The notes under the pieces are model-generated. The model was not told the origin of the DNA, did not search any database, and saw only the letters and a program-made list of their open reading frames with translations. Positions 63,242-64,000 of a stretch of 64,000 nt of DNA are shown here, piece by piece; position 1 is the first letter of the stretch, and each line of letters opens with the position of its first letter. Origin of the DNA: Halioglobus sp. (GTDB taxonomy: Bacteria; Pseudomonadota; Gammaproteobacteria; Pseudomonadales; Halieaceae); assembly GCA_020443345.1 (NCBI GenBank), contig JAGRIH010000030.1, positions 20,931 through 84,930 on the forward strand, in the 5' to 3' direction. The translations under genes were made by a program, and so were the position numbers.

Positions 63242-64000
63242 CTACACCGTGTTTGCGTTGACCTCGCGGTGAGTCAGGGTGAAGTGCTTGAGCCCCCACG
63301 CCAGCAGCAGCGCGCCGCCGAGCGCCGAGGTCGCGGCAATCAGCGACATGGAGTAGCCCACCAGCAGCTCATCGTGAAAGATGTAGTCGGTGCACAGCGC
63401 CACCAGGGTGCTGCCGCCGGTGATGCCCAACAGGTTCATCGACAGGAAAAACAGGGCCGTTACCTGGGCCCGCATGCGGTTGGGCGCCATCAACTGCAGG
63501 GCCGCCGCCGATGTCGCAATGGGAAAGCTGGCAAAGAACATGGCGATGGCCAGCAGGGCGAGACTGCCGGCAAAGCCGCTCACCTGCGAAAACAATACCA
63601 CCGGGATAATCACGCCCAGGCCGCCGATCATGCCCGCCCGCATCGGCGCGTCCAGGTGGCCGCGGCGGGTAAAGCGGTCGGTGACCCAGCCGCTGGCGAG
63701 CACTCCCGCCGTGTTGCCGATCAGTACCACCAGCCCCAGGTACAGCCCCACATCGCGCACCGGGATGCCGTATTTGCGCAGGAAGTAGGCCGGCGCCCAG
63801 TTCATCAGCGCGTACAGCGTCAGCGACAACAGGCCAAAGCCCGCGTAGTGCGCGGTAAAGGTCCGGCCGTGCCCACCGATATAACGCAGCACGTCCCGGA
63901 AAGTGAACGTCTGTGAAACCGGCTTGCCCTGGGCGTCCAGGTTGACGGCGACGCCCTTGCGCGGCGGGTCCTTGATGGTCAGGAAAAACAGGGCCGCCAC
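63242..64000 (-). CDS. MFS transporter, C-terminal part (N-terminus outside the window)
   Basis: At least 252 residues of a major facilitator, covering the central loop (VNLDAQGKPVSQTFTFRDVL) and about six C-terminal helices, with ASGWVTDRFTRRGHLDAPMR as the conserved loop between helices. It resembles the glucarate/galactonate-type or sialate-like facilitators common in catabolic clusters. The gene enters from the right edge, so its N-terminal half and start are not seen. It converges on the FAD oxidoreductase gene. Confidence 0.85.
   Translation of the reverse strand: MAALFFLTIKDPPRKGVAVNLDAQGKPVSQTFTFRDVLRYIGGHGRTFTAHYAGFGLLSLTLYALMNWAPAYFLRKYGIPVRDVGLYLGLVVLIGNTAGVLASGWVTDRFTRRGHLDAPMRAGMIGGLGVIIPVVLFSQVSGFAGSLALLAIAMFFASFPIATSAAALQLMAPNRMRAQVTALFFLSMNLLGITGGSTLVALCTDYIFHDELLVGYSMSLIAATSALGGALLLAWGLKHFTLTHREVNANTV

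Overview
The window is dense, GC-rich and bacterial, with many overlapping stop/start codons. The gene families point to an aerobic marine-type gammaproteobacterium: monomeric NADP-isocitrate dehydrogenase, an NhaD-type Na+/H+ antiporter, a Pil-Chp twitching chemosensory cluster, many TonB-dependent receptors, and catabolic genes typical of groups such as Halieaceae/Cellvibrionales. The taxonomy is an inference from gene content; no rRNA or tRNA gene was seen.

1-9.5 kb holds housekeeping and stress genes: the N-terminal part of icd (minus strand), nhaD, a VOC protein, an encapsulin nanocompartment operon (encapsulated ferritin plus shell protein), a divergent M50/CBS membrane protease, an NTF2-like protein, a small MscS-type channel, an MFS transporter and a LOG-family phosphoribohydrolase.

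9.7-21.3 kb is a type I secretion island: HlyB-like ABC transporter, HlyD-like adaptor, an unknown small membrane-anchored protein, and a 2327-residue RTX protein with an N-terminal lipase-like domain. The stretch spanning the unknown protein and the lipase domain is visibly AT-richer than its surroundings.

21.4-24.7 kb is a tightly coupled three-gene unit: retropepsin-like lipoprotein, inactive transglutaminase fused to seven membrane helices, and a RimK-like ATP-grasp ligase. It is followed by a very degenerate NtrC-like regulator (24.8-27.4 kb) with a translationally coupled unknown partner. 28-31.2 kb (minus strand) carries a FIST sensor and a GGDEF/EAL protein.

31.8-43.6 kb is a Pil-Chp type chemosensory operon (PilG, PilI, PilJ, PilK, then a ChpA-like kinase split into two proteins, a ChpC-like CheW and an unknown protein). 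No PilH or ChpB was found. It is followed by a decayed, frameshifted small gene, an AT-rich promoter patch and two unknown genes.

45.4-49.3 kb carries a TonB-domain protein, a cation diffusion facilitator and a TrpB2-type tryptophan synthase. From 49.5 kb to the end lies a catabolic/uptake region: LuxR regulator, SDR, TonB receptor, MFS, nitrilase-family hydrolase, a c-type cytochrome/FG-GAP protein, a second TonB receptor, an AraC regulator, and a divergent cytochrome c plus Tat-exported FAD oxidoreductase, then a further MFS gene cut by the window edge. The genes look like one pathway for taking up and oxidising an unidentified organic substrate.

The most interesting leads are the lipase-RTX protein with its AT-rich partner, the retropepsin/transglutaminase/ligase triad, the degenerate regulator pair, the split ChpA, and the 18-bp motif shared upstream of the SDR and the TonB receptor.
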